64,000 nt of DNA from Arachnopeziza araneosa (Eukaryota; Ascomycota; Leotiomycetes; Helotiales; Arachnopezizaceae). This document shows positions 21,901 to 34,242 of this stretch, in pieces. The notes under the pieces are model-generated. The model saw only the letters and a program-made list of their open reading frames with translations, did no database searches and had not been told where the DNA came from. The DNA is taken from assembly GCA_003988855.1 (NCBI GenBank), contig QYAI01000003.1, positions 434,001 to 498,000 on the forward strand, written 5' to 3'. Position numbers and translations under genes: made by a program. The first letter of the stretch is position 1, and each line of letters opens with the position of its first letter.

Positions 21901-23735
21901 CGAAGCTATCGGTACAGACAAATGTGAGCAACCCACATTTTCGAGACAAAACCCCACACTAACTTCTCCAGACAATTGTTCCCGGCAATTATATGGTCAA
22001 TTTTGTTAGTCTTTACACTAGCAACGTTAACCTTCAGTACGATCATGGAGCTCACGGATCAAACACCAGTACCGACTCCTTCTTCAAGTGTTCTAAACTC
22101 TTGATTTATCAAAGAACGGAAGCCTTTGATGTGCGGCTCTCATCATCGCGATACATGCATCTGGACCGTAATCGATCACTCGAATTTGAACTTTCCCCAG
22201 GGTGGAATAATGTATCCAAAGGCCAGCTTCACCTTCGAGCTGCCACTGCTGGTTTAAGACTTCAGACTAGTGAGACTGAAGTCGTCAATGGCTCACTTGA
22301 AATCTTTAGAAGCTCTGAGGCCGGCATAATACGATTTGGTGCTCTGAAGGCTCATTCTACCACCAAGCTCACAGTGCCATTCAATCTGGAGCATGAGGTC
22401 AATAACTTATCAATCAAGTTGGAGCTCTCTTACAGCACCGAGAATGGAACTTTTGTCTATGCTGCTACACCGTCTGTGTCTATCATGCTGCCTCTTGGAG
22501 TAAATGTCCAAGATGTTTTCAAGCACAAAGCGTTGTTTTCAAAGTTTACAATTTCCTCAGCAACACCTGCTCCTATACGCCTAATGAGATCTCGACTAGA
22601 AAACTCCGAGGTTTTCGAAGCGTCTGGGGGAGCAACTCTCGATATACCCTTGGTTATCTTTCCTCGTCAGCCAGCGACTATTTCATACAAAATCACGAAA
22701 AAGGTGGCAAAATCAGAACCTCATCCAACATCCAAAAAACGTCCCAAGTCATCCTTATCCTTAATTTTAGATTACACATGCCTCGACGAGGAGATTGAAA
22801 ATGCTGTGATCCATAGCCTTCAGGATTCTCTTCGAGAAAGTATGTTCCAATCTTACGAAAGACTTATAGTGCCAACCGTGGTTCGCGAGCTGGGTGAGCA
22901 CCTCAACCCATACGAGCTCGAACGCGTTGCCATTTTAAACGAATTATCAACCTCGATTTTGTCCCACTCAAGGTGGAGAGATCATTTCGTGGGTCTTGGT
23001 CGCACAAAAGAACAACCCAAAGAAGTTGCTATCCAGATCGAGGATTTCCTTCAAGCTTGGTTGAAAAGGAATCCTAAGATTTCAGTAGGTATGGTGCCTA
23101 TCAACGAGGAGTTGCTTGGAAAGAACCGATCGATTATGATTCCAGTTGATGTTCCTTCCGTCTCTGTTGTTCATACTGCCGACCTTAAACTTTTAGGACA
23201 ATCATTGGTAACTTCAGGCGGTTATGTTGCTGTAGCAAATCACCCGATACCTGCATCATTAGCCATCAAATGGACTCGTATCTGGGACACTGACACACCC
23301 AAGGAGAAGTCGAGTCAGGAGAGCCGTATTGAATTCTTCTACGAAGTCACTGCACATACAGACACCTGGATCATTGGGGGCAAAAGAAAGGGTCACTTCC
23401 ACGTTCCCAAGACTAGTGGTGCTGGAGCTGTAGCAAAAGTCAGCTTCCAGATGCTTCTCATTCCATTGCGCGAGGGCTTCCTGCCTTTCCCAACAGTAGA
23501 TATCAAACCTTTTCGAGTTCTAAACACTGGCATCAATAGATTTGAGAATGAATCAAGCAGGGAGGTGCCACCCGTAACATGCGAGACGGATTACAAAAAT
23601 GCTGGGGAGGTGATAAGAGTTATTAATGATTCAAGAAAAACGACTGTCAGCCTCGACGCCAGTAGTCCACAGGGAGGCGCAATGCTATTAGAGAGCGAGC
23701 AAAGAGGTAGTGAAGAAACATTCGTCAGGGGTTGA
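18948..23735 (+). CDS. TRS130: TRAPP II complex subunit Trs130 (TRAPPC10 homologue)
   Basis: Large subunit of the TRAPP II guanine-nucleotide exchange complex, which activates Ypt31/Rab11-type GTPases at the late Golgi. Exons 18948-18981, 19033-21923 and 21972-23735 join in frame to 1562 residues. Recognition rests on RFPLRNLYWESHAGPLRSI near the start, RQKIRDWIKEH, and WNFCTFFVLKEGLARGFENV, characteristic of Trs130/TRAPPC10. The C-terminal region carries beta-sandwich-like segments (WTRIWDTD, TWIIGGKRKGHF, FPTVDIKPFRVL). The N-terminus MDQPSSSSKVT joined to VECFDPFGVYRV is only readable with a GC donor at 18982; the nearest GT donor gives an early stop. After the TGA a 115-codon open frame without ATG continues in another frame (see findings). 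Confidence 0.93.
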
Positions 23736-25053
23736 CGGATACTAGCCTATACCAAGAAAGAAGAACTAGTCAAACCATTGTTCCAACTACAACCGTTCAC
23801 ATCGATGCAGCAAGACATCAAATACTGGTCGAGGGTTTCTACGCTAGAGGGTCTGCTTATGCGCAGTGGATATCTCGCTCGCCATCAGAAAAGAAACAAC
23901 AAGAAGTACTGTTCCTGAAGGATTGCTTTAGCCGATCCGAGTTGAAGACCGGATTGGAAGAAAGCTTCTTCCCCCACACTAAATCATCCCGCGAGAAACT
24001 GAGATATTTGACATGCAGCTTCACTTCCCCGGAACAGGTCGAAGTTCCGGGAAGTTGGTCTCATTTTGCAATCATACCCTGAGGCTGAAAGCCTTCATTC
24101 AATTCTTCAAATAAGTTTTGCTAATTTACCTCTCCAAATCTCCGAATCCGAGTGTTAATCTAAAGCTTTGAAATTGTGTTTTTGCTAGTGTACCAGATTG
24201 TAAACTGTTTAAAAGAATAATGTAGCACTCTCTTATTCAAAAGTTAATTAATTATAGTTTTGTTCTGTTAAGTAAACATGTTAGCAAGACATGCAAGGCT
24301 TTACTTTGAACAGGGTGCTTTGAGAACTAGAAAACCAGTTAACCTCGAGAGCTTGGGTTATCTTATTTTGTTTAATCTATAAAATAGATAAAAATAATCG
24401 ACTTTCAGATAATCTGACAAGATTATTCCAAGCTACGCTAAAATAGCAGTTTCAGAGCTATTTTTCCCCAAGAATATGTAAACAAATTCCCTCATATAAG
24501 CTACTATTCTGCTGTCGAAAGCAATCTGATTTTCGAAAAACAAAAACGGAGAGAAGAAAACGCAGAGAAGAAAACGCCGCCAAGTTTTGGAGATGAAACG
24601 TAACAGTAAGTTCCAGGATATTTTGCCCTTTCTATTGCCACCTGATTCCTTATCAGTTGTCCCGAAAGAGGAAACGTTTTCCCCGCGGGCTTACTACCGG
24701 GCGGGTCGTAGTTCCAAACGCCTGGTTAGGCTGACGAATGGGACAGACCCAACAGGACGCTACTCCGTCATCGACCTAGAGTCCTACGCAAGACCGCAGT
24801 AGTACTTCGAATATCAACTACATGTTCGGAGTTCCCATGAGGCGTATCGAAGCATTCCCATGGCCCCACTTTTGATTAAATCGATATGTGGTACTTGTGC
24901 CTACAGTACTGCACGCACGACACGATTAGCTTCCAGCCTCTCGTTACCAAGGATACCATACATTTACTCATAAAGCTTAACTATCCCTTCGTTTTCTTCT
25001 CTTATTCTTCCGTGTGTTGAAGAACATCTCCTTGTCCCGAGAGCATTTTCAAT
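23736..25053. other. Region between TRS130 and the amino-acid permease
   Basis: The first 350 bp hold an ATG-less open frame following the TRS130 stop. The middle is AT-rich. Three HGATAR-type sites (AGATAA at 24386 and 24407, TTATCA at 24650) lie about 400-670 bp before the permease start. A short frame at 24587-24802 has no recognisable product. Confidence 0.45.
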
Positions 25054-27150
25054 ATGGCTGACGTCAAATACTCAAAGGACGAGTATCCGCCCAAAGAAGC
25101 CAACCACAAAGAACTCCCACAATACGATGGCTTGGACAGCGACAATGGAATTATTCTCGAGTCGGAAAGCCACCTTGCACGCAAACTGAGCGGGAGACAA
25201 ATCCAAATGATCACCATCGGAGGAAGTATTGGAACAGCTCTTTTTGTCAGCATTGGCTCCGGTCTTGTTCAAGGAGGCCCTGGCAGTTTATTCATTGCTT
25301 TTATTCTATACTGCTGCTTCTTAGCTACGGTCAATAACTGCATGGCGGAGATGGCTGTATGGCATCCTGTGTCCGGGGGCTTTATTAGGATGGGGTCTAA
25401 GTGGGTTGACGAAGCTTTCGGTTTTATGCTCGGGTGGAACTTCTTTCTCTATGGTCTGAGTAACTCCACATGTCACACATGTAAAAAAGCTTACATCTAC
25501 GCAGAGGCTGTTCTTATTCCATGGGAGATAAGCGCTCTGAACTTGGTTTTAACATTCTGGAGCGATTCAATTCCCCTGGCCGCTGTCTGCGCTGCCTGTA
25601 TCGTTTTATATGCGTGAGTAAATTCAAATGAAAGTAATATATCAGGAAGCTAATACTGATAGAATCATTAACTTGTTTGCTGTTAAGTGGTACGGAGAGT
25701 CGGAATTTTGGCTCTCTTCTGGCAAGCTTGTGTTGATTATTATGCTGTTTTGCTTTACATTCATCACGATGGTAGGGGGTAATCCGAAGCATGATGCCTA
25801 TGGATTTCGGTACTGGAAAGAGCCAGTGAGTAGTCATTATAAAGTTGAAGATTTTTGGACCTAATCTATTCTAGGGAGCATTTGCTGAATACGTAACTAC
25901 CGGTTCCCTAGGAAGATTTGAAGGGTTTCTAGCTGCATTATGGAAAGCTGCGTAAGAATTGGCGTCAATTGAAATATCAAACATCAAACTAATCACTTGT
26001 CTAGTTTTACTATTGTCGGTCCAGAATATATTGCTATGATGGCGGGAGAAGCCTCACACCCACGAAAGAACCTCAAGCGAGCATTTAAGACAATATACCT
26101 TCGTTTCGGGTTATTTTTCATTGGCGGTGCTTTGGCCTGCGGGATCGTGATACCTTACAATGATCCTAAGTTGAATTACATCCTCAATAGCGACTCATCG
26201 GCTACCTCAACTGCTGCTTCTAGTCCATATGTCATCGCTATGCAGAACCTTGGGATTGGAGTTCTTCCACATCTTACCAACGCTCTCTTGGTGACATCTA
26301 TCTTCTCGGCCGGGAATTCATATGTGTAAGCGTTCTTCCTAACATACATTCCAACAGAACTCTAATATGATTATAGCTACTGTGCTTCCCGAACCCTTTA
26401 CAGTTTGTCACTAGATGGCCACGCTCCCAGGTTCCTTCAAAAATGCACAAAGAAAGGAGTTCCTATTTGGTGCTTCTGTGTCACTATGATATTCCCATTC
26501 TTGAGTTTCCTTACTGTCGCGACTTCTACAGGACAAGTCATCACTTGGTACGCTCTACCCTTTCTTTGGTCGACACTTTGTTTACATATTTAGGCTCGCA
26601 AACCTTACCCAAGCGTCCCAAATGATTAATTACATTTGCATGTGTTGGATCTATCTCTACTTCTACAGGGCTCTAAAAGCTCAAGGGTTAGACCGAAAAG
26701 ATCTCCCATATGTCGGATGGGCCCAACCATACTGTGCGTGGTTTGGACTTGCGACAATGGTGTTCACCGTAACATTATATGGATATACGACATTCTTACC
26801 TGGTTGTAAGTATTACTTTGCCAATATTGAATCTCCAGCTTACACAATCTAGGGTGGAATACCGGTACCTTTTTCTCTTATTACTTGATGATATTCGTTT
26901 GCCCTATGTTGTATGTTGGGTGGAAGCTTTTGAAGAAGACAAAGATTATCAAGCCTGAAGAGGCTGATTTGGTATGCCTCTCATTCTACCCTAGTCTACT
27001 CTCAATTCAAATTGCTAATTCTTAAAGGTCTGGGAACGTCCAATTATTGACGCGTATGAAGCAAGCGTGGCAGAGCAACATGTTGGGTTTTGGGAAGAAG
27101 TGAAAGTCATGATGGGCTTTAAAAAGAAGTCCGATGAACATCTAGCTTAG
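25054..27150 (+). CDS. Amino-acid permease, YAT/APC superfamily
   Basis: Proton-coupled amino-acid transporter of the plasma membrane. Nine exons fit with eight short introns: 25054-25453, 25505-25613, 25663-25825, 25875-25951, 26005-26325, 26377-26547, 26594-26805, 26853-26971 and 27028-27150, giving 564 residues, the family length. TM1 is MITIGGSIGTALFVSIGSGL with the glycine-rich unwound helix, preceded by LARKLSGRQIQ. The MAEMAVWHPVSGGFIRMGSK loop, GPEYIAMMAGEASHPRKNL and YCASRTLYSLSLDGHAP are family signatures. The C-terminal tail is cytosolic and Lys/Glu-rich. The substrate cannot be told; it groups loosely with general or neutral amino-acid permeases. GATA sites upstream would fit nitrogen control. 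Intron 1 is 51 nt and stop-free, so its retention keeps the frame. Confidence 0.92.
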
Positions 27151-27662
27151 GACGGTTTTTGGAGTCTGCTTATACCCTCTTTCGATACTTGATTGCGCAA
27201 TTTGGAGACTCTCACTGGACCTGCTCTCGTGATGTCTACATAGTTCTCATACTCTTTCGCAAATGTTGGCTTCATTTACGGTGCAGATATCGCAACTTCT
27301 ACTGTCCTCGAAATATTGTATGATTTGTGTCAACCATTATGTGATTAACTTATACATCCAAAACATTAAGTTTATAGCCTCGGCCTCCAGCAATTCCTAA
27401 CCTTCCGTCTGAGATCAACCTCGGCGCTTGATACTATAGCTTATAAAGCGGCGCAAAATATCACGACAAACCACTGTTTTGCTCATTCAATCGGGCTAAC
27501 CATTGAGCCATCGGCATAACAAACAGACCTCTTCACCGCAAAACGGCCCGAGTTCCAGATGTCACTGACGCCACCATCCACATGAATGGCACCCCGCATA
27601 AATTCTTCTCAGTCTCTTAAAACTGTCAACTAGAGTAGGTAACCCAAGATTCCTACTTAATA
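27151..27662. other. Intergenic region, permease to oxidoreductase
   Basis: About 510 bp holding the permease 3' end and the oxidoreductase promoter. No repeat or conserved site stands out. Confidence 0.45.
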
Positions 27663-28833
27663 ATGCCTTCAGAGGGATCAGACACCATGCTCGCGGTTGC
27701 TTTATCAAAGCACTGTAATCCGTCAGAGTACGATGTCGCGAACATCCCAACCCCACAGATCGCAGCTCCCGATGAGCTACTTATCAAAGTCCATGCTGCT
27801 TCTGTCAACCCCGTTGACGTGAAATTGGCCGGGAGGTTGGTATTTCCTCAGTATAAAATACCCTCACTGACTGTCACAGCGTGGGGAAGTTACTCGGAAA
27901 CAACCAGTGAGAGCACACTCTCCCTTCGTCCCGAGCTCATCTCATCCTTCCAGATTCCCCTACAAGATCGGCTACGATCTTGCTGGCACCATTGAGGCCG
28001 TTGGTTCTTCGGTCACCACCTTCAAACCAGGCGACGTCGTTTATTCCCGCGTGCTTGAAAACCACCGTGGCACGCTCGCCCAGTATGCTCTCTCTACTAC
28101 CGAGACCACTGCTCTCAAACCAGCTTCCCTGAGTTTCAACGAAGCAGCCGCCATGCCTCTCGCAGCCATGACGGCACTTCAAGCTCTAGACAAAGCGGAG
28201 CGGTATCTTCCTGGCGGACTGAGAGGTAAGACGGTGTTTGTCCCCGCGGGACTAAGTGGCACGGGGCATTTTGCTGTGCAGTTGGCGAAAACGGTATTTG
28301 CGGCTGGGAAAGTGGTTACTACACTTTCTACAGGGAAATTGGCAAAGATTGGAGAACTTCTTGGAGATAGAAAGCCTGATCAGGTGATTGATTATACTAC
28401 AGAAGATGTGATTCAGGCTGTGGGAAAGGAGAGTGTGGATTTTATGTTTGATACCGTGGGGAAGACGTTGGCCTATACTCCAGTAATGAAGAAGGGAGGG
28501 TTGATCGTGAGTATTAGCACGGTTCCTCCTGGTTCGATGTTCAAGCAGAAGAGCTCTGGTGGCATGTCCTGGTTGTTGGTTCTCCTGATGGATTTCGCCG
28601 ATTGGTGCTTTAGGACTTATTCTAGCTGGAAGAGGATTAAGTATGAGTATTTAAGTCTGAGACCCAATGCTAAGGATCTGGAGAGGTTGTCTGAGTGGGT
28701 GGAACAGGGGAAGGTGAAACCTATTGTCGGGAGGACAGCAAAATTGGGAAATATTGAGAATGTGAGGGCGGGATGTCAGCAGATTTTGGATGGGAAGGGA
28801 GGGATCGGGAAGTTTGTTGTTGAGACCAGGTGA
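27663..28833 (+). CDS. Zinc-free medium-chain dehydrogenase/reductase, quinone oxidoreductase-like
   Basis: Exons 27663-27835 and 27954-28833 with a 118-bp intron give 350 residues. The N-terminal GroES-like fold reads LLIKVHAASVNPVDVKLAGR, then FPYKIGYDLAGTIEAVGSSV and FKPGDVVYSR. The Rossmann half starts with a VFVPAGLSGTGHFAVQLAK segment, the NADPH-binding loop, and ends with KVKPIVGRTAKLGNIENV and GKFVVETR. Cysteine/histidine zinc ligands of alcohol dehydrogenases are absent, so it belongs to the QOR/Yim1-like zinc-free branch. Such enzymes reduce quinones or enals with NADPH; the substrate is unknown. Start at 27663; Met at 27690 is an alternative. Confidence 0.9.
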
Positions 28834-29151
28834 GGATTTATAATATCGGGTTGACTATTATTCAATGTGAAAGAAATATTCGGGTAGGTTTGATATGAAT
28901 CTCAGACTAATACCCAATTGCTTACTTTCTCATTTTTCAATGTCTAACGTACAGATTTTGTGAATACCTACGATAAGAACAAGCTGCCAAGCTAACAGTG
29001 CAGATTACCTACAATCTATATATCTTTCCAGCAGCTGAAATAAATCAATCGTGGCTATAGCTCTAGAACCAAAAGCATTGTCCTTTTGATGGCTCCTATC
29101 TAAAATAGACTACTCTGTCACCGTGGATACTAAATGCAACTAGTTAAAAAC

Positions 29152-29175
29152 TTTATCTATATATATATAGATAAA
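29152..29175. repeat. 24-bp perfect palindrome with GATA motifs at both ends
   Basis: The sequence is an alternating TA core flanked by TTTATCTATA and its complement, so each end carries an AGATAA motif facing outwards. It could be a GATA-factor site or a cruciform-prone AT tract. Confidence 0.85.
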
Positions 29176-31791
29176 TCTCAACACAAAATTGCTAACCAAC
29201 AATTTCCAGAGCCGATGAGAAAAGATAGGTTCAATTGTTAGGTCTGGATGGCACATTCAGCGCTATTGGCTACCAAGTCACAAGGTTCCGTGGTCACCAG
29301 TAACTAAGTCGCAGTTCGTAGGTCTGCAACTCGTTATGATAGACGACTCATTTGTAAGTTTTAGCTGGGTCCATGCGTCAGTTTGGATAAGACAATATTG
29401 TTATCAGGAAAAGCCCTGAAGTTGGCAACGGGGAGGAATGAGACAACAACGTACTGTCAAAATCTCAGCTAAGCTATTAGGGTTATCACTTGCTAACACG
29501 ACAGCAGATCCATAACCTACCATAATAGAGCTGGCGGTAAAAGGCCTCTGCCTGCGATATTTGTTTGTTAGTTTGGGTGTTTTAACCAGCCCGGTGCAAA
29601 TTTCATATCGAGCCTTCGACTTTCGTCAAGAAGGCATGCCATCTTTGAAAGACTTTATGACATCTTTGTGTAATTTTAGAAGGCATACTGAAAGTTATGA
29701 TGATAGGAGAAAAGACTCTCATATTCACATACATCCTGTTCAAGCATTTCGTGCAGCCAGTTCTATTGTTGCAGCTGCAAAAACAATAGTCTGTGTTGGT
29801 GATATGCAGGCCTGGCTGCTTCCCTGGAATCACTTGAACCAAAGTCAGCCAAGCGTCAGTAACACCAAGGCTGGTTCTCAAGCTTTTCTAGGCATCAAAG
29901 GTCCAGCATTCGGGTTGAAAGACGTCAGCTGTGAATTCTCCCGGCTTGCTGCATATTCTGTGTCCCTAATTCCTTCTGTACCTCTTCCATAACCAATCCT
30001 TTAGCCACTTTCTTCCCGATAAACTGCTCCCACGTGAAAATTTTCTCTCGGACTCCGTGGCATTTGTCTGGGTTGGGAGCATAGCTTGTTTACAAACCAT
30101 GTCGTTTGTACTCCATGTTCACGAGGATAGGCTACCCCTCACCGACTCTCACTTCCGATAAGACGGATACTGATCTGCCCTGTATTATGTTTTAAAGAGC
30201 ATGTTTACGCAGACGGCCGGCTCGGAAACATGGCAAGCAGGCGATTGCGTGCTGCTGGGTGATAGACGGCATGAGGCATGTTTATTCGCGACGAGGGCTA
30301 ATGAGGAATATATTATTTCGTCTCTTGTTTTCTTGGGATGAACTGCATCTATGGAGCTCAAGTAGCGCAATCATCTCTTGTATACTGCTTCTGAGGCACA
30401 CGTTATACTCAGCTCTAAAGATTGGTATGACATGTCTCGCTCCAAGCATCGGAACAAGTTTTTCTTCCTTTCAGAACTGATGAGTGTCAGGTTGCTTCTT
30501 GACCATCGGCTCCGGTATTGTTTTCTCATCCGCTCCCTCTCGAACCCGAGTGTCGGTCAAGGTGCATATTCATCCAAGATTGATCACACTTTTCGATTCG
30601 TTCCTTGGTTAATCAGATTGATCGCGACGTCATAATGCTAGGATATCTTGCATAATCTGAAGTGGTAGACTGCCATTTGTTTATGCACACAGAGGTCTCG
30701 AACGAATAGGAGGGGATGAAACTTCCTGTTCCTGAATTTAGTGGCGCCGTTAGTCAGGGGGGAAGCTCATCACTATATTTTTGGCGCGCAGTCCTGCGCC
30801 TCAACGGCTGTGGCCGCAGGGGCCGAGATGGATACCACCAGGGATGCGTCTTTATTTGAGGACCAATTGTTTCAGGGCCGGCATGGTGATGAAGAATGAA
30901 TTTCTCAAGGTATGAGAAGTTTGGTGATACTCCGATATTCAACGGACTTGAGCTTGAAATGGCAATCCAAGTGCCGAGCTGCGGTGTGTGCTGTCCATCG
31001 ACGCCTCCGCGGCAGAGCAGAAGTAAAAAAGATGGAATGCAAGGCAACGTGTCGAACCGGTGAGAGAAGTGTTCTCAAATCAACAACGGATTCGTGGCAC
31101 CTTCCTTAGAGAGAACAAGCAAATAAGATATATATGCTGTAGATGGCTCTTCGGGTCTTGAGATTGTGTGGTAAGTTGGGTATCAATTAGTTAAGCAATA
31201 GAATATGGCTTGTCGACTGTTAAAACCATATCGATCACAGCAGCCGTGACACCTGCCGACTTATTACTTCGAATCTGATTACTTACGGAGGCTCTCCATT
31301 GCAATTGACTTCGCCGGCGACCTAGAGCGCTTTATATAGTCATTTTAATCTCCCTTCCAGCGTCAAACACCTCGATCCACAACACCATCTTCGTCCACAA
31401 ACACCAGCGCACGACTCAAGCAAGACACGAATCCCAAGATTCAAAAGGAAAGAGGAAAGACACAGCTTGCTGGCAACGCAGAAGTGCCAAATCTATACAC
31501 GCACACCTGGCCGGCATGAACTCATAAGAAGAGTTTGCAGAGAATCTCCATTTTGATCTTCGACCTTACTCTCAACCTCAAATTGGACATTCGACGTCGC
31601 ATCCAACCACTCAGCAGCCAACATTCTCCGCCGCTTTGGGAGTGGAGTTGGATGTTACGTGCTCGTGCAATCTACGAGAGATTGGCGCAGAACCGAAATT
31701 GCGTCTGCTCCAAGTTGTTTCCAGTGGCCAGCACGGACTAACAACGAACGGTCCAAACATCCTGAGGCTTGTTTCTCCAGACTGCCTGAAG

Positions 31792-31814
31792 GAGAGAGAG
31801 AGAGAGAGAGAGAG
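31792..31814. repeat. (GA)n microsatellite
   Basis: About eleven GA units, roughly 1 kb upstream of the SUN-family start codon. Confidence 0.9.
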
Positions 31815-31996
31815 GTTGTGGGGAGCCGACGTAAGATTGAGCGCATCGCAGCGGGCTTCCACTCTTCACTCGCCACACTGCGTGGTGCAATTTTGGGTAT
31901 TTGGTTGACGCCAACCGCTGGAAATTGGCACGACTCAGCAATCTGACGGTCTGAGGAGAGCGCACACAACGACTGACGGCAATTTATAGCATATCG

Positions 31997-32021
31997 CACA
32001 CACACACACACACACACACAC
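31997..32021. repeat. (CA)12 microsatellite
   Basis: Uninterrupted CA units, about 840 bp upstream of the SUN-family start codon. Confidence 0.9.
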
Positions 32022-32601
32022 GTCCATCATCCTGCTGGAGGTGGAGTCGGGGGTCGCAGGATAAAAAAGACGGTTGACGGGTCGTCGTAGTGGGACAATC
32101 AGTCAGTGTTGTTGATCAGGGAAGAAAAGAAAAAAGGGCTGTTCATCAATTTCCCCCATCCCTGGCGACTCGTCGTTTCCCATCCCAGTTACCATTTTAG
32201 CATCGGCGCCATTGGATGCGCCTGCCCGTTCTAGGTGCAGCCCCCCGGGCTAGCGAGCTTCTACCGCTGCACAGCGCCTCTGCTCACTCCGTCCAATTCA
32301 CCCTTTCTCTGCTTGTTTCTACCAACCCAACCCACGCTACTTTCCTTCTCTGCCACCACCTTCATTCACCACTATCTTTGATCAAAATCTGAGGGCAGCC
32401 GTTGCTCTCCCTTCCTTCATCCTAATTTTCCCCTGATTCCATCCCAACTCTGAGAGTCTCGGCTCTCTACCACATTCCTTTGGAACAGCAGCAACACACA
32501 TTCAATCGATCCCATCCTCAAAACAAAACAAACTTCCCTCAACGACAAACACCTTGAACAAGAGAGATATTTATCAATTGTCCGTCCGGTCGCCTGCCAA
32601 G

Positions 32602-32723
32602 GTATGTCTCCGCCTTGCCATGGCAGCTACACCAGCTGTCGCGCCAATGATTCAATCATATCCTCCTTGCTCGCTCGCAATCCCCATGATGAGTATGGAA
32701 TGCTAATCCCCCTTCCACTCCAG
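32602..32723 (+). other. Probable 5'-UTR intron of the SUN-family gene
   Basis: A strong donor (CCAAG then GTATGT), a consensus branch site TGCTAAT at 32701 and the acceptor CAG at 32721-32723 define a 122-bp intron. It would end 136 nt before the start codon, within a pyrimidine-rich leader. This is inferred from splice signals only. Confidence 0.5.
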
Positions 32724-32859
32724 CTCGCCTCGACCGCGACGATCCCTTTACGACTTACGACCTTCGTTGATTACTTTCGCGGTCACTCGCTTTTGGGTCT
32801 TTGAGAGGCTCGCATCAGTCTTTAAATCTAAATATCTCTCACGAATCCACTTCTTCACA

Positions 32860-34242
32860 ATGAAGTTCTCCAGCGTTGTCCTCCTCGGTGCTGCGACTCT
32901 CTCAGTTGCCCAGCCGCACAACCATGTCCATCGTCACCATGCAAGACATGGCTCCCCTCTCGAGCGTCGCGATGCTACTACTACCACCGTCCAAGGTCCG
33001 GTCGTTACCGTCTACGAACTCAATGGCGAACTCATATCGGCTGCAGACGTTGCAAAGGGATTGGCTGAAGGAAAGTATGTGCTTGTAGGCGACACCATAA
33101 CTACTGCTGCGGCAGCCTCCACATCCTCTACCTCGGTTTCTTCCTCTTCCTCAAGTTCGACTGTGGTCCCGTCATCTTCGAGCGTCGCTGCACAATTCCT
33201 CGAATCAACCTCCTCTACTACCACCCCTCCGCCCCCTTCCACTACTACCCCGACTTCCACATATATTCCTCCTACCACTACCGCCGCTCCAGCCCAAACC
33301 ACTACCGCCGCTGCAAGCCCTGCAGACTCGGCCTCGAACAATGATTCTGCCGGTACTAGCGCTGTCAACAAGGAGTTCCCTAGCGGTTCCATTCCCTGCT
33401 CAACTTTCCCATCGGCTTATGGTGCTGTGGCGGCGGACTGGCTGGGACTTGGAGGATGGACTGGTGTGCAGAACACTCCTAACTACAACCTTGTTGATAC
33501 GGTCATTAGTTACATTGAAACGGCTATCTCTGGAAGTTCTTGCACCAAAAACTCCTTCTGCTCTTATGCTTGCCCAGCTGGGTATCAGAAATCCCAATGG
33601 CCCTCAGCACAGGGAAACACTGGTCAATCCATTGGTGGTATATTTTGCAACAGCAACGGAATGCTTGAGCTCTCACGTTCTGGTTACAACCAACTTTGTA
33701 CTGCAGGTGTTGGCAATATTCAAGCCACAAACACTCTCTCAAAGGTTGTTGCCTTGTGCCGCACCGACTACCCTGGTACCGAGTCCGAGACGATTGCAAC
33801 AAGCGTTGGGGCCGGTGCCACTGTTCAAGTTACCAACCCTGATTCTGCCACCTACTATACCTGGCAAGGCGCTGCTACCACAGCTCAGTACTACATCAAT
33901 CCATCTGGTTACTCTGTTGATCAGGCCTGTCAATGGGCATCCGCTGGTTCTAATATCGGCAACTGGGCTCCTGTCAATATGGGTGTAGGAAAGTCTGTAA
34001 CTGGTGAAACTTTCATGTCGCTCTTCCCTAACAAGCCAACCAATCCCAACGGTGTCCTTGACTTCAACGTAAAGATCACAGGTGGTGTTAGCGGTGACTG
34101 CTCCTACTCTAATGGGGTGTACTACAATAATGGTGTTGAGTCTGACAGCGGTTGCACTGTAAGTAATATATGATATTTGGTATCTCGGTCTAACAAATCG
34201 CAGGTTAGTGTTACAGGTCTTGCTACCCTTGAGTTCTCATAG
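32860..34242 (+). CDS. SUN-family secreted cell-wall protein (GH132, beta-glucosidase-like)
   Basis: Exons 32860-34158 and 34204-34242 give 445 residues. A signal peptide (KFSSVVLLGAATLSVA) precedes a His-rich stretch and an LERR site that could be cut by a Kex2-type protease. A Ser/Thr/Pro-rich, probably O-glycosylated linker follows (about residues 85-175). The C-terminal SUN domain carries the family pattern Cys-x5-Cys-x3-Cys-x24-Cys, which fits exactly here from SCTKNSFCSYAC to the Cys after GGIF. Known members (Sim1, Uth1, Sun4, Aspergillus Sun1) act on beta-glucan during septation and wall remodelling. The last 12 residues come from a tiny second exon (VSVTGLATLEFS). Confidence 0.95.

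Larger units (their letters stand above)
28834..32859. other. 4-kb gene-free region upstream of the SUN-family gene
   Basis: No supportable gene. It holds a 24-bp perfect palindrome (29152-29175), a GA run (31792-31814), a CA run (31997-32021) and, from about 32.28 kb, a pyrimidine-rich leader region with a probable 5'-untranslated intron. Reading frames such as 29561-29992 have no recognisable product. Confidence 0.5.

Noticed and set aside
29561..29992. 143-codon plus-strand frame
   Set aside because: No recognisable domain, no clear promoter or splice context, and average composition; treated as chance.
33012..33988. Long alternative frames inside the SUN-family gene
   Set aside because: They are shadows of a Ser/Thr-rich coding sequence; the sense frame has the exact SUN cysteine pattern.
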